Origin: Prionace glauca
Lineage: Eukaryota; Chordata; Chondrichthyes; Carcharhiniformes; Carcharhinidae
NCBI GenBank assembly: GCA_037974335.1
Contig: CM075724.1
Coordinates: 62,336,470 to 62,400,469 of the forward strand
Length of the DNA stretch: 64,000 nucleotides
Direction of reading: 5' to 3'
This document shows, piece by piece, positions 20,383 to 32,410 of this stretch; position 1 is the stretch's first letter; each line of letters opens with the position of its first letter. The notes beneath the pieces were generated by a model. The model was not told the origin of the DNA. It ran no database searches and worked only from the letters and a program-made list of their open reading frames with translations. The position numbers and the translations under genes were made by a program.

Positions 20383-22496
20383 CTTAACAAAACACTTCTT
20401 TTCCCCAAGAACAGGGAGCATCCTCCAAATATCTTCACAACACTGCTAACCGAGGGATCGCTGTTTCCCGCAAATTGTTGCTGGGCTGGAGTAATAATTG
20501 TCGGAATCGTGCACGGGATATTGCTCCGGAATATCTCATTACTCTCAATTGTGGTCCAAATGTTCACCTTCAAAGAACATTCATTTTAATCTCCTATCTG
20601 CTAATGTGAATTTGCACGCCTATTGTAAAGGTTTGAATTGAAAAGCGATGTGCGCGCTGGTGATAGACGTTTGTCTTGCCTTTGGCACTGTTACAGCTTG
20701 AAATACTGCCCAAGGATGACTATCAGCACCATTATTACCAATGGACTCACTTAATACCGAGCGCTATTAGAGGGCGACATTGGGAGCGCCTGCAAACCAA
20801 GAACAGTAGAGGCATAAGGCCGTTAATATCATTGCATCCAGCGAGAGTACCAGGAATACACTGGATCCGACCTTATCAGTATAGTGACCATTTAATACAA
20901 ATACTGATTTTAAAAAATTCAAATTACTGCCTGCTGAAACAGTTCACATTCGGACAAATACTTCATCAATGTAATAAAAGAATACAACAACTTCAATTGC
21001 TAATAAAGTTCTAAAAAAAATGTTACTGGGTTATGAAACAGGACAAATGAACAAGAGTTTCCGAAAAAGAAGTGAACATTTGTAATTTACAAATTCGGAT
21101 CGGAACAGGAAGAGGAGCCACTTCTGCGGGGTTAATGCCATATCTTTTTAAGGTCCTTCATTCATTCCGACCCTCCTTCACTATTTAGTAGTATTGATCC
21201 CAGGTCCAATTTTCATGCTGTTTTTCCAGGAAAGTCGCTGAGGAGAATGGACAGAATTTACACACCATCGAGTCAATCCTCGGATGAATAGGGCGAATTT
21301 GGGAGAGAAGGAAAATGATTTTGTTTTTTAAATATTGATTATTATTTTATTTCAGTAGCCTATAATTTAGCACACATGTTTAGGACAGAGCATTTAACAT
21401 TGTGCTTCATTGGATCTTTTTAAATTTCTTCGTTTTCAAACATTATTTATCATGGAGTTAGAAATTATATGGGCCCTTGAGCAGAGAAAGAGAAGTAACA
21501 GACGTAAATATGTATACTAGAATCACTGGGCTATAGAGCACAGAGAGAAGTCATTCGGCCCATGTTGCCTGTGTTGGTTTTTTGAAAGAATTATATAGTT
21601 GGTTTCATCATTGGTCCTTCTCCAAAGCTCTGGATTTCTAAATTTTTAAGTATGTATCCTATTCCCAATAATAAAATTATTATTGCTTCTTCCAGATAGG
21701 GAATTCCGGATCGTAGCATTTTAGCTCGGAAAACATTTTTTCCCCTTCTGATCTTGCTCTTCTGACCATTTTCTTGAATTTGGTCCTTTGGTTATCCTGT
21801 CAGAGAATCTGATAACCATACAGCGTAGGAATCCATTTGCTCAGTGTGCTAGGTTGATTCTGCAGATGTAATCCAGTTTGTCTAATTGACCTATTTATTC
21901 ATTTACCTTTAAGAAATATGGGTAATCTTTTGCAATAACAAGTTGTAAACTCAAATAGATGTTTGTAAGTCGGTAATCTAACTCCAAGGCTAGCTGGATA
22001 TTGATACTAGATGCAAAACCCTATGCAGTTGTCTCATTCCCGCACTCTTCACTAACTCGTTGATATTTTACCAAGTATGTTTTGTATAGTTGATCCCTGA
22101 AATATCCAGAACTTGCAACTCAAGGGGCATAAGGATCCTTGAGCTGGTTCCTTCCCAATTCTCCTTCCTGACAGTATACGGACCTTATGGCCTGATTCTT
22201 TGAAAATCACAGTGAAGAAATAGAGGGCTTCTCCAGACTTCTTGTTTGCAAGATTTGTCTTTCGCTTCTTAGTCGTCCAAGAGTTCTTCGTTATCCTACT
22301 GGGTCTTTCATTGATTCCTCTTGAAAGTGCAGGAAGATGCAATACCAGGCGATGTTGTTTTGCTTGAGTGCAACTTTAAGTGGAGAGGATTTGGCTAATT
22401 GTGAAATCCCCCAACAACCATCAGAAAGCCAATATAAATATGGAAATAGACATCTGTGGCAGTGCAATCCCCAGAATCAGAATACTTTTGAAGCAT
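20383..22496 (-). pseudogene. V-C1 immunoglobulin-superfamily locus 3, decayed paralog of locus 2
   Basis: Four pieces align in order with locus 2. The leader remnant begins at an ATG at 22496, but an extra base shifts the frame and the donor GT is lost. The V remnant (about 22150-22416, minus) reads SPLKVALKQNNIAWYCIFLH then FQEES before a stop, and later FFTVIFKESG in place of LLVNVSFKNSG, with the second V cysteine gone. The C1 remnant (about 21125-21235) keeps only a central part around the 'tttagtagtattgatccc' shared with locus 2. The transmembrane remnant (about 20676-20760) reads LVIMVLIVILGQYFKL then stop, with an upstream in-frame stop. A downstream exon-like block 20383-20567 is also shared. 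It cannot make the full receptor. Confidence 0.85.
21480..21910 (-). mobile_element. Degenerate LINE 3' fragment in locus 3
   Basis: 'aagtcattcggcccatgttg', 'gggaattccggatcgtagca' and 'tggtcctttggttat' on the plus strand are the reverse complement of the old LINE tail and C-terminal block also seen at 45845-46070. It sits between the C1 and V remnants of locus 3. Confidence 0.6.
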
Positions 22497-22588
22497 TCCG
22501 GACAATTCAAGTTGACTGAATGCAAGCAAGAAATGGCATCCAATAGTTCGGATTTTGTGGGCTCAGACGAGAATAGGTCAGAGATCAG

Positions 22589-22600
22589 TGACATCATGTG
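22589..22600 (-). promoter_or_regulatory. Remnant of the shared upstream element at locus 3
   Basis: TGACATCATGTG lies about 95 bases upstream of the decayed leader ATG and matches TGACATCACGTG of locus 2. The TATA box of locus 2 has no counterpart here ('gattttgtggg' in place of 'gattttataaa'). Confidence 0.5.
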
Positions 22601-22603
22601 TAG

Positions 22604-23480
22604 AGTGGGGAGTTTTGCTGATGATTGCACGACGTACAAAATCATTAGCAACTCCTCAGGCACTGAAGCAACACTTGTCTATATGAAACAAGAACAGTAA
22701 AACCTTTGGGCTTTGCTTAATAAGAGGCAAGTGACATTTGCGCCAATCTCGTGCAGGGCAATAATCATTTCCAAACCGAGAGAATCAACCCATCATTCCT
22801 GAGTTTCAAGCGCTATACCTTGGCCTAATATCCCCCTCCCCCTGCCACTACCAGTAAAGCAACCCCAACTCTAACTATTGTGGATTGCTATTGACAAGAA
22901 TACTAATTGACTCATCCCTGCAAATATCGTGGTTACATGAACAGATGAGAGGCTGGGAATTCTGTGGCAAGTACCTCACTACCTGACATCCCAAACCTTC
23001 TGTATTATCTACTATACACAAATTAATTGTATGATGGAGATTGGCTGGATGAATGTGGTTCCAGAGGCTGGACACTATCAAGGACAAAGTTGTCCGTTTG
23101 ATTGGCACCCCATCCATCACTTCACACATTTGCTTCCTCTACCATTTGTCCTAAAAACAAAAGCATCTACACAATGCAATGGGACAACTCGCCAAGTCTG
23201 CACAAACGTCACGATCAATTCCAAACCCTATACCTTGACCACCTGGAGAACAAGAGCAGCAGATGCATGGGAATTCCAGACCCGTATGTTCCTTTCTGAG
23301 TGACACAACATCTCACCATTCTGTCTCCGTCCCTGGGCTAAACTCCTGGAACACCCTCCCATCTTCACCCCCAGAACACTCTTCAGATAATCCTTCATCA
23401 TATGGATTGCAATGATTTAAGAACCAGCTCACTATCATCTTCTCAAGGGAAATTAGGGATGGATAATTATTGCCTGTTTT
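22604..23480 (+). mobile_element. LINE of a second family (FADDC-type RT), degenerate
   Basis: The plus strand encodes VGSFADDCTTYKIISNSSGT then EATLVYMKQEQ, the catalytic box and following helix of a non-LTR reverse transcriptase distinct from the CR1 copies, then RQVTFAPISCRA and further C-terminal blocks to a 3' end 'aattagggatggataattat' near 23465. Minus-strand pieces of the same family are at 32320-32410, 33890-34400 and 37865-38560. It inserted just upstream of the dead promoter of locus 3. Confidence 0.75.
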
Positions 23481-25094
23481 GCCATATCTCTTGAACCAGC
23501 AAAATGTGTGATGCAACCAATAGAACATTTCCTGTTTTACTTTCAGATTTCCAGTATCCACATCATATTATAACTCAAAAGTGCTTCCTGAGTGGTTGTC
23601 CCTTGTGGAGGAATTGTTATTGGAATGGAAGTTTGAGGGGCAAAAGTGCTTAAAGGGCAAATTGGTTGTAAGTGGCTTATTAAATGGGCAATATGGTTGA
23701 AACATCATTTGTGACCAAGAATGAAAATGTCCTTTCTTAAAAAACTATCTGTACTGCAGCTTGTAAGATAACAACCACTCCAGGTGAATCAGCTAAACTT
23801 TCTTCTCTGAATGCGCAGCTTGCAGGCAGCCTTGCTGAATGGCAGCCTTGGAATGAATGCATGGGCTTCCAGGCTGTTAGCTAATGTCAGCATAATTTAT
23901 TCCATCTGTTAAGAACCCAGTTGATAGAAATTGCTCGGATATTCCAAATCCCAGAAGGCAAACCTGGAATGCTGGGTGCTAACTGTTTTTCGCAAATTAC
24001 TCTAATGTGCGGAAGAGTGTGAAAATCAGAGTAGAACACATCAGTCTTATTGTAACAATCAAAATAATTGTTTATTAAACAGTAATATACACAACAAAAA
24101 GACAACTGAAAACACCAAACACTTAGCTATATTAATAGCCAATCACAGTGCCTTTTAACTGATCTATCTTCAAATTTCTCTATTTTCCTTATGTTACGGC
24201 TAAACCACTCTGAATAACATCGCATAACTTTTAAACTATAAGCAAAATCTAGCAATAGTTACTACATCCAGCACATATATTTCTTGTGGGGTTACTTCTG
24301 GCTTAGAATAGAGACAAACTGGCCGTTGAAAGATGCTTCCTCGGGCACTTCTGCTTTGGGGATGAACACAACTTCCTGCTGTGTGTGGCTGTGATGTTCA
24401 ACCAGTTTTCTGAAGAGGATAAACTCTGTCACTGATGTATCACTTTTTCGTTTTAATCTTTTCTTATTTGTATTACCTGTCTTCGAGGTCCGTCTCAACG
24501 ACACTTCTTACATGTGCTCACCCTTATAAAAATAAAGTTTGCCATTCACCCTCTTCTTTTTTGATCTTTTGCCATTTTTGTTTTCACACTTGAAATTCTA
24601 TGCACCGTTGTTATCCACTTCCTGTTGGTAAATATCTGTTGACAGTATTACTTGGCTAATCTTCATATCCAAAACCTCTGTTTCTTCAGCTCAGTCAACA
24701 TGTCTTCCTAACCAATTCTCATTTAAATATAATTTGCTCGCTTATAATCGTGCTCCACTAGAACATATTTTGAATTATTAGATTCCTTAATTTTATTTTA
24801 TCACAACTCCTTGACACATTACTGACGACAAACTTATTTCTCCTGTGAACTAACTATGATATAAATGGTTAAACAATAAGCAAGTGAACTATTAAGTCAT
24901 TAAATTCTGCAGCCTATGTCTTGAACAATTCTCTTTGTCATTTTTCACCACCTGGTTATTTCCATACATGGATCAAAGCCAGGTGCAAACGTGATTTTTT
25001 AAACTATATTTTGATCCCACCATTAACGTTTTTTAAAATCAGATTATTTGTTTTGGCTCTTGTGAAGAGGTATGTCTGATAACCAGAATAGAAA
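23481..25094. other. AT-rich sequence, one small unexplained minus-strand frame
   Basis: 23500-23570 is a scrap of the 'gatttccagtatccacat' repeat. The minus strand 24292-24504 has a 70-codon frame, MSLRRTSKTGNTNKKRLKRK at its start and basic, ending FVSILSQK, with no family that I recognise. It could be a terminal exon, a piece of an element, or chance. No promoter or splice evidence is convincing. Confidence 0.3.
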
Positions 25095-26200
25095 CATCAA
25101 AACATAGAAACTGGAAGCAGGTGTAGGCTATTTGGCCCTTAGAATCTGTTCTGCCACTCAAATGATCATTGTTAATCATCAAATTCCATTTACTGATCCC
25201 TCTTGCCCCCGTTTCCCTTGATCCCTTTAGCTCCAAGAGCTATATCTAATTTCTTCTTGAAGTCAAAGTTTTGGCCTCAACTATTTTCTGTGATAGTGAA
25301 TTCCACTCATTCACCACTCTCTGGATCAGAATTTTCTCCTCACCCCTGTTCTGAAAGGTTTACCCTTTTCCTCAAACTATGCCTACTAGTTCTGGGCTCC
25401 TTAATTACTGTGAACATTCTTTCTGAATCTACCCTGTCAAACCGTGTTAGAATTTTATAAGTTTCTAGAAGATATTCTCTCGCATTCTAAACTTCAGTGA
25501 ATGTAATCCTAACCAACTTAGTTTCTCCTGATACGTCTTCCTGCCATTCCAGGAATCAGCCTGATAAACCTTTGTTATACTCCCTCTACAACAAGAGCAT
25601 CCTTCCTTAGATAGGGATACCAGAACTGTACACATTACTCCAGGTGTGGCCTCACCAAAGTCCTGTAGAATTGTAGTTAAACATCCCTATTCCAATATTG
25701 AATCCTCTCGCTATGAAGGCCAACATGAAGATTAAAGCAAAGTATTAATTCCTTGACCACTTCTTTGTTCCCTTATGAGTTCTGCTGTTTCTGACTGTAA
25801 GGGGACTACATTCGTTTTTACAATCTTTTTCTCTCTACATATCTGTAGAAACTTTTACAATCAGTTTTTATGTTCCTCACTAGCTTACTTCCATACTCTA
25901 TTTTCCACTCGTTAATCAATCCTTGGTCCTCTTTTGCTGAATTTTAAACTGTGCCCTATCGACAGGTCTATTGCTTTTTCTGACCAATTTGTATGCTTCT
26001 TTCTTGAATCTAATACTATCTCTAATTTCCCTTGTAAGCATGGTTTGGCCACAGTTCCCTTACCACTCTTGCACCAGATAGGAATAAACACTTTCTGGGG
26101 TTCACCTACTCGTTTCTTAAATGCCTGCCATAATCTGTTCACTGTCTTTCCCTTCAGTAATGTTTCCCAGTCTATCATGGAATGTGACATGAAGGTTCAG
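25095..26200 (-). mobile_element. CR1-like LINE, minus strand, internally deleted (copy A)
   Basis: The 3' end near 25095 ('ctggaagcaggtgtaggcta') leads through the C-terminal block to about 25725, then jumps to the pre-RT linker WQAFKKRVGEPQKVFIPIWC and GKLEIVLDSRKKHTNWSEKA on the minus strand. The RT core is missing here but partly present in copy B. Confidence 0.75.
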
Positions 26201-26204
26201 AGCG

Positions 26205-26450
26205 TATCAATATAACACTGCACCAGCAAATGGGAGCAAAGTAGGAAACATGGTACAAGGACAAAATTTGATTCAATTGTGGTTTCCAAAGGAGAATTGG
26301 ACAATTATCTGGCGAGAGAAAACATAGGGCTACGGAGAAAAGTGCATGAAGTGGGACTAGGAGACTTTGCCCTTGCAAACAACTGGCATGGACATGACAG
26401 GCAAAAGGCCCTTTCTTGTGCTTCAAACATTTTATTATATGACTCTAAGT
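26205..26450 (+). mobile_element. LINE 3' terminal fragment
   Basis: 'gtggtttccaaaggagaatt' then 'ggacaattatctggcgagag' and the ending 'cttgtgcttcaaacatttt' read as the C-terminal residues and tail of a LINE on the plus strand. The counterpart in copy B is at 60290-60500. Confidence 0.6.
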
Positions 26451-26551
26451 GAATGTTATCTGAATGCATGTAAGATTCATTTCAGGGTCGATGAAGTGAC
26501 AGCACAAGTAGAAACAAATAGATATTACATGGTTGTCTTTATGGAAACATA

Positions 26552-28138
26552 GGCTGTGATTCTCCCATCGTAGCCCACAAGTTTTCTGTTGGGTTGCAGT
26601 GAGAGATGTGTGTCATCGTCATTGAACAGGGATTTGCGCTTGCGCCAGGAACACATGCACATCTCCCAGTGCTGGTGAACAGTCACTGATCAGACCATGC
26701 TGGAAACCAGCGGGAAGGCAGGTAAGTAATTTAAATCTTTTTTTTATTATGTTTAAATATGTTTGTTAGTTCATTATCAGGACCTTTCAGCTTCCGATTG
26801 AATCTCCCATCCCGCCAGGAATACTTCATTCCAGTGGGGTTCAGGCCAGCTGCCACGTTTAGGGATCTAGTGGGAGACCCTGCTGGAATGAAGGGTGGGG
26901 GGGCACCTGGGGCTCCCCAATGGGTTGGACGGCAGTGGGGTGGTGCCCCTTGGGCATGGGCACACTGGCAGTGCCAGCATGTTCCCCAGGGGGTATATTG
27001 GCACTGCTAATGGGGCACCAGGCAGTGCCAATGGGGAGGCGCTTATTGTGGGCAGGGCTCGAGGTGATCAGTGGGAGTAAGTGTCCAACTGCCACTCTGC
27101 AGACAGTATCAGTCTGGGATGGAGGAACGGCAATGATTGGGGTGTGCTGGAGGGGGATGCCAATGGGCTGGAGGGAGGTCTCCTGGTGGGGGGCGTTGCC
27201 TCTGTTGGGGGATGGGGTGTGGGGTATGTCAAGGTGAGGCAGCTGAGGGGATCACCACTGTTTGGGAGGGGATGTTTGGTGAATCAGCCTACTCCAGGAT
27301 CCAGTGGGGATGAGGGGGGGGGGGGGGGGGAAGGGTGCAGGTCAGGGCTTGCCCGGGAATGGTTGTGGGAGCATGATCAGGCTGTGGGGGGCAGGCGGGG
27401 CAGCACTGGGCTGGCCAGCGATCAGACTGTCCAGCAAATGGGGAGTCTGACGGATTGCAACAACTGCGCCTGCGCAGAGTTCCAGAATGGTCAAACTCTG
27501 GCATGAATAGGCCCCGCCCACCCCTGGGTTTTTAATGAGATTCACAACTGGAACTTCCACAGTGCACAGAGTGCGGAGATTCGGGTGAGAAACTGAACGA
27601 ACAAAACAGTTGGGATTTAGGACAGTTTTCCCACCAATTCAGCACTTTTGGGAGAATTGGCCCCATAGTTGCAAGTTGACCCAGGCCAGGAACATTCAGG
27701 AGATTTTATATTGTGACAGAAAAGGAAAAAAGGAAAATGAGGTGGGGTGATGCCACCGCACTGCTGTCCAACCCACTGTGGAGCTACAGCTGCCCCCTTT
27801 CATTCCAGCAGGGTTTTCCGCTAGTTCCCCGAATGTGGGAGCTGGTCTGAACCCACCAGAATGAAGTATTCCTGGTGGGATGGGAGATTCAATTGGGACC
27901 TGAAAGGTCCGGATAATGAACTAATAAACATATTTACAACATAATAACAAAAGATTTAAGTTACTTACCTGCCTTCCTGTCGGTTTCCAGCATGGTCTGA
28001 TCAGTGATTGTTCATCGGTTCTGGGAGATGTGCATGCATTCCTGGCGCATGCACAAATCCCTGTTCAATGACAATGACACGCATCTCTCACTGCGACCCA
28101 ACAGAAAAGTTGTGGGCCACAATGGGAGAATCACAGCC
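26552..28138. mobile_element. Foldback DNA element with ~330-bp terminal inverted repeats (copy A)
   Basis: The left end GGCTGTGATTCTCCCATCG is matched in inverse at the right end (TGGGAGAATCACAGCC). The inverted similarity extends about 330 bases each way, through 'gaacagggatttgcg' and 'ttaaatcttttttt'. The interior (26890-27790) is G-rich, with a poly-G run at 27317-27332. No transposase frame is convincing. Copy B is flanked by TA on both sides, so a TA target site is possible. Probably a non-autonomous DNA transposon. Confidence 0.75.
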
Positions 28139-28239
28139 TTTGTTTCCGGATTAGTACAGTTGTGAGAAATCATTAGTTAAATTTTGTGAGAAATCATGTT
28201 GGCTCAGAATATGAAGATATAGAACCAGTCTGGATGGAG

Positions 28240-30620
28240 TGAAGAAATTGCAATCTGTCACTGGTGTGAATAGATTATAGGCCTCCTGACAGTACCTACA
28301 CTATAGGACAGAGTATACATCAACAAATATTTGAGGTTTGCAAGAAAGGTACTGCAATGGTCATCTGTGATCTTAATCATCTTATAGTTTGAACAAATTA
28401 AATTGACAACGGTAGTTTTATGGTCAAGTTGATACAGTGCATTTGTGATTGTTTCTTAGAACAATACATTCTTGCACCAATCAGGGAATGCACTATTTGA
28501 AAGCTGATGATATGTGATGAGATGGAATGTATTGATGGCCTCGTTGTAAATATTTTCTAGGAATGAGTTATCCTAACATGTAGAATTTCGAATTTGGCTG
28601 TAGATTCTGAAAATTTGGTCTGAAGCTAGCGGTTTAAACTTAAATAAAAGCAATTAAATAGGTATGAAGATGAAGCCACAAGGGAACTATTTTAAGAGTT
28701 AAGCTGGTGGGACAGCAATGGAGACATTTTAGTAGATATTTCATAATTCTCATCACATATATACATATTCCTTTGCGGAATGATGAGTCTCAGACAAGTG
28801 TAACCATTCTTGTGCAACAAAATAAGTTAATGAAGGTATTACATTGAAGTAAAAAGCATGCTATTCTGCAAGAATTAGTGGTGATATTTGTGAAAATTGT
28901 AGAGAACGGTAATGGATAAATTAAAAAGGAGAAATTAAAATATGATGGTAAATGAACAAGGAATATGAGAATAGGGAGGATAAGATTCTACATGAAAGGG
29001 AAAAGAATAGCTAAAGTAAATTCTGGTCCCTTACAGGGTAACATGGCTGAACTAATAATTGGAAACAAGGAAGTGGCAGTAACTTTAAACAACTACCTTG
29101 TATGTGTCTTCATAGTACATGACATGAAAAACTTCCAAAGAATAGATAAAAATCAAGAGGCAGAAAGGAGGGAGAAAATCAATGCAATCATTGTAACCAA
29201 AAAAAAATACAAGGTAGAAAAATGAGAATAAGTCTTGCCAAGACTCTATTTGATTGCCTGCATTGCCAGTGTTCTAAATGGAGCAGCTGTAGTCAATAGC
29301 TGAAGCATTATTTAGAACCTTCCAAAATTCATTAGATTCTACAGACGCCCAAGTGAATGGGACAGCACAGTAGCACAGTGGTTAGCATTGCTGCTTCACA
29401 GCATCAGGGACCCAGGTTCAGTTCTGGCTTTGGGTAACTCTGTGTAGAGGTAGCACATTCTCCCTTTGTCTGCGTGGGTTTCCTCTAGGTGCCCTGGTTT
29501 CTTCCCACAGTCCAAATATGGTCAGCTTAGTTTGATCAGCCATGCTAAATTCCCCTTCATTGACAGGGTAAATACATGGAGTTGTGGGGATAGGGCATGG
29601 TGAGACTGTTGTCAGTGCAGGCAGAATGGGTTGAAAGAATTCCAAGTGTACTGTGCGGATTCTGTGATATTCAAAAAAGGAAAGAGATGGAGAGCAGAAA
29701 AACATGAACCAATTGGCTGAGCACTTGTCATTGGAATAATGCTGGAATGCATCAATAAAGAAGTAGTAATAGAGCATTCATAAATTCATGGTACAATTAA
29801 GCAGAGACAACATTATTTTATAAAAGAAACTTTTTGACAAACTTTGAGGTGTGACAAGCAGGTCAGATAAATGGGAACTAATTGATGGAGTATATTTGGA
29901 ATTCCAAAAGGGTTTTGATAAGTTGGCACATCAAAGGTTACTGCACAAGAGCTCAAAGTCTTGATGTTAATTCATTAACATGGACAAAGGATTGACTAAC
30001 AGGAAACATAAATTATGAATAAATCAGAAATATTCAGGCTGGAAATGAACTAACTGAATGCCATAAGGATTGTTGCTGGGACCTCAAATATTTGCTCTCT
30101 GTGTTAACTAAATGGATGAAAAACAGAATATATTGCTGCTAATTTTGCTGATAACATAAAGATAGATAGGAAAGCAATCGTGAAGAAGACATGAACAGAG
30201 TTGTAAAATAGTACGATAGTTTAGATGAGTGGGCTAAAATTTGGAAGATATAATATAACGTGAGAAAATATGAGGCTATCCCCTTCGGTAGATAGAAAAA
30301 TAACATATTATTTACATGGACAGAAATTACAGAGCACAGAGGGATCTGGGTAATACTATACGTGAATTACAAAGTATTAATATGCAGTTAGACCAAGTGC
30401 TTAGGAATGCTTGGAATATTGCCCTTTATTGCAAGGGTTGGAGTAATAAGCAGGAATGGCTACAACTGCAAGGACATTGGCGAGTTAACACTAGAAGACA
30501 CCATACAGTTTTGGCCTCCCTATTTCAGGAAGATATCCTTGCACTGGGCAGGTTGGAGAAGGTACACTAAGTTGATTCCAGGTGTGAAAGGTGCGACTTA
30601 GAAAGTTCGAGCCAGTTAAA
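28240..30620 (+). mobile_element. Old CR1-like LINE, plus strand, heavily decayed
   Basis: From about 28250 the endonuclease region is recognisable by order (YRPPDS-like, then FLEQYILAP-like pieces). At 29020-29215 are SGPLQGNMAELIIGNKEVAV, VFIVHDMKNFQRIDKNQEAE and REKINAIIVTKKK. At 29885 is YLEFQKGFDKLAHQRLL. At 30330-30600 the post-RT block ends. Many stops and frameshifts. A SINE is inserted at 29350-29680. Confidence 0.75.
29350..29680 (+). mobile_element. tRNA-derived SINE (family A) inside the old LINE (copy A)
   Basis: 'cacagtagcacagtggttag', 'cccaggttcagttctggctt', 'ctgcgtgggtttcctctagg' and a tail 'gcagaatgggttgaaagaat ... ggattctgtgat'. The counterpart in copy B is at 63250-63570. 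Confidence 0.9.
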
Positions 30621-32319
30621 GTGATTAATTAAAAACATGCATTCTCCTTTTTTTAGGCATTGAATTAATAATTGTTAAAGTTATATTTTAAATTGTTTTT
30701 CATTTAATTTCTATTTCCCTTCTTAATTTGCCAATTCTAATTCTCCATCTTTTTCAGCCCTGCGTCTATTTCTCAATCTCTAAATGTCATTGGTTCACAT
30801 ACACTTTGCCCTGTTATGAACCAAAGCCTCAGAAGCCCTATTGCCTTTGTTTGTTTCCAGTTCATATCTACAGCAATATACAAGGCAAAGGCATTCAGCC
30901 ATTACCAATTACCATGTCAATAAAAGTGTGCTTGCACTTTGAACAATTATGAGGCCCAACTTGCTGTTGTGAGTTTATGAGCAATTAATCTGCAAATGCA
31001 ACAGTTTTATAAGGAAAAGGACTGAAAGTAGTGATTAATTGGTGCAAAACCTCCATCACAGAATCCCTATCCCAAGTACATTTTATTTAATGATTTTATT
31101 GCTGGGCCTAGCAATTTATTTCTGGTCAAGAACTTTAATACCAATTCTATATGGAAGGTGTAACTGACTCTGGGGGGTACTCCAGTTCAGGTCAGGTTTG
31201 CTGCTTTGCGTACAATGATTAGCCTCAAGTCCTAAATATGTATTGACGTTTTAAACAGCTTTATCCTTTAATGCATTTGTGTTCAAATACATGTGCTTTA
31301 ATGAAAAATCATATTTATTTAATGTTCTGAGCAACATTCTCATTTTTCAATGTATCTAGGGCTTCCTAGTCCTTCTTAAAAACTTAGTTTCAATTTTGTT
31401 TATAAGTGAACATTATTGACATCTCTGACACAACATTATGTTGACCATGTTGATTATTGATTATTGGTCCAGATTCCCTGAAGATTTTCAGGGAATCTGG
31501 ACCAATAATCAATAATCAATAATCAATTTGTAAACCAAATCCATTGGCATCTTATAGCACCTTCCCTGACTTGATTTGTGCCCAGTTAAATTCCACACCA
31601 TCATATAAAGACAAAAAGTGTATTTTCTTTAAAAAAAAGTTTCTTCCTGTTCGTGTATGATTGTTTGCTTTTTCTGTTTTATTATGTGGAGAAAAGTATC
31701 ATTATTTTTGAAGGTTTTGATTGAAATTTGTGCATTTCATTGTATTTTGCCCTGTTTATTTTGAGTTCCAAGTTGTTATTGGTTGTAGCTGTAAAAACCT
31801 AGTTTTATGGATAATTGACTGCTGGATTTTGCTGCTTTGATTTGTGTGGTGGAAACATGAAATATATCTTTTTCTGGTCTTTGAAACAGTAATTTTCTAG
31901 GCCAATTCTGGTCTCCTATACTTTTGACATGGTTTATGATCAGCTCTCAACATTGACACTTGGCTACTGTTTCACATGCTAACCCTTTCCTCTTACACTA
32001 AACACAAATGCTTTCTATGCTTCACACCATGTCATTGAGGCATGCAAATTATCTGGCTGTTGCTTATATACTGTTGGTTTATGGGCCTGTCCAATTTGCT
32101 GTCATGTCTGCTGAGTTAATTTGTGTGGGAGCAATTATAATCTGCAGAGAATTGAAATGTTCAGAATTAATGAGTGCTACAGTAAATGTCAAATTTAGGC
32201 AGCCATAAGGCTTTAGGCAGATCTTCAATTCCAGTTGATATGTATTCATAAAACCATGGGTGGAAATTGTTAAAGATAAAAAGTAAAAGAAAACTCCTGT
32301 ACTGTGAGTGCCGCTGGCA
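30621..32319. other. AT-rich unassigned sequence containing a perfect hairpin
   Basis: No gene or repeat family recognised apart from the hairpin listed separately. Several homopolymer runs. Confidence 0.4.
31450..31519. repeat. Perfect 33-bp inverted repeat with 4-base loop
   Basis: The left arm 31450-31482 begins TTGATTATTGATTATTGGTC; the loop is GATT at 31483-31486; the right arm 31487-31519 is an exact reverse complement ending CAATAATCAATAATCAA. All 33 pairs are Watson-Crick. Transcription of either strand would give a long perfect hairpin. The outer part is built of ATTGATT-like units, the inner part (GGTCCAGATTCCCTGAA) is not simple sequence. Confidence 0.95.
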
Positions 32320-32410
32320 AGATAACATGTTGGGTTGCCCTTGAGAACTGCTGCAATCCATGTGGTGCATTTGCACCCACAGCACTGTTCGGAAGAGAGC
32401 ACTGAGATTT
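32320..32410 (-). mobile_element. LINE fragment (FADDC family)
   Basis: 'tgcccttgagaactgctgca', 'atccatgtggtgcatttgca' and 'cccacagcactgtt' match the 3' region of the LINE at 37865-38560 in the same orientation. Confidence 0.6.

Larger units (their letters stand above)
25095..29879. repeat. Segmental duplication, copy A
   Basis: The order minus LINE, plus LINE tail, foldback element, plus LINE, SINE is repeated in direct orientation at about 57556-63776. Shared non-repeat landmarks include 'cagagcgtatcaatataaca', 'gaacagggatttgcg' and 'agtatacatcaacaaata'. Because the foldback element and the SINE sit at the same points in both copies, this is a duplicated block and not independent insertions. 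Copy A lacks about 1.6 kb present within the minus LINE of copy B (58165-59775). Confidence 0.85.
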
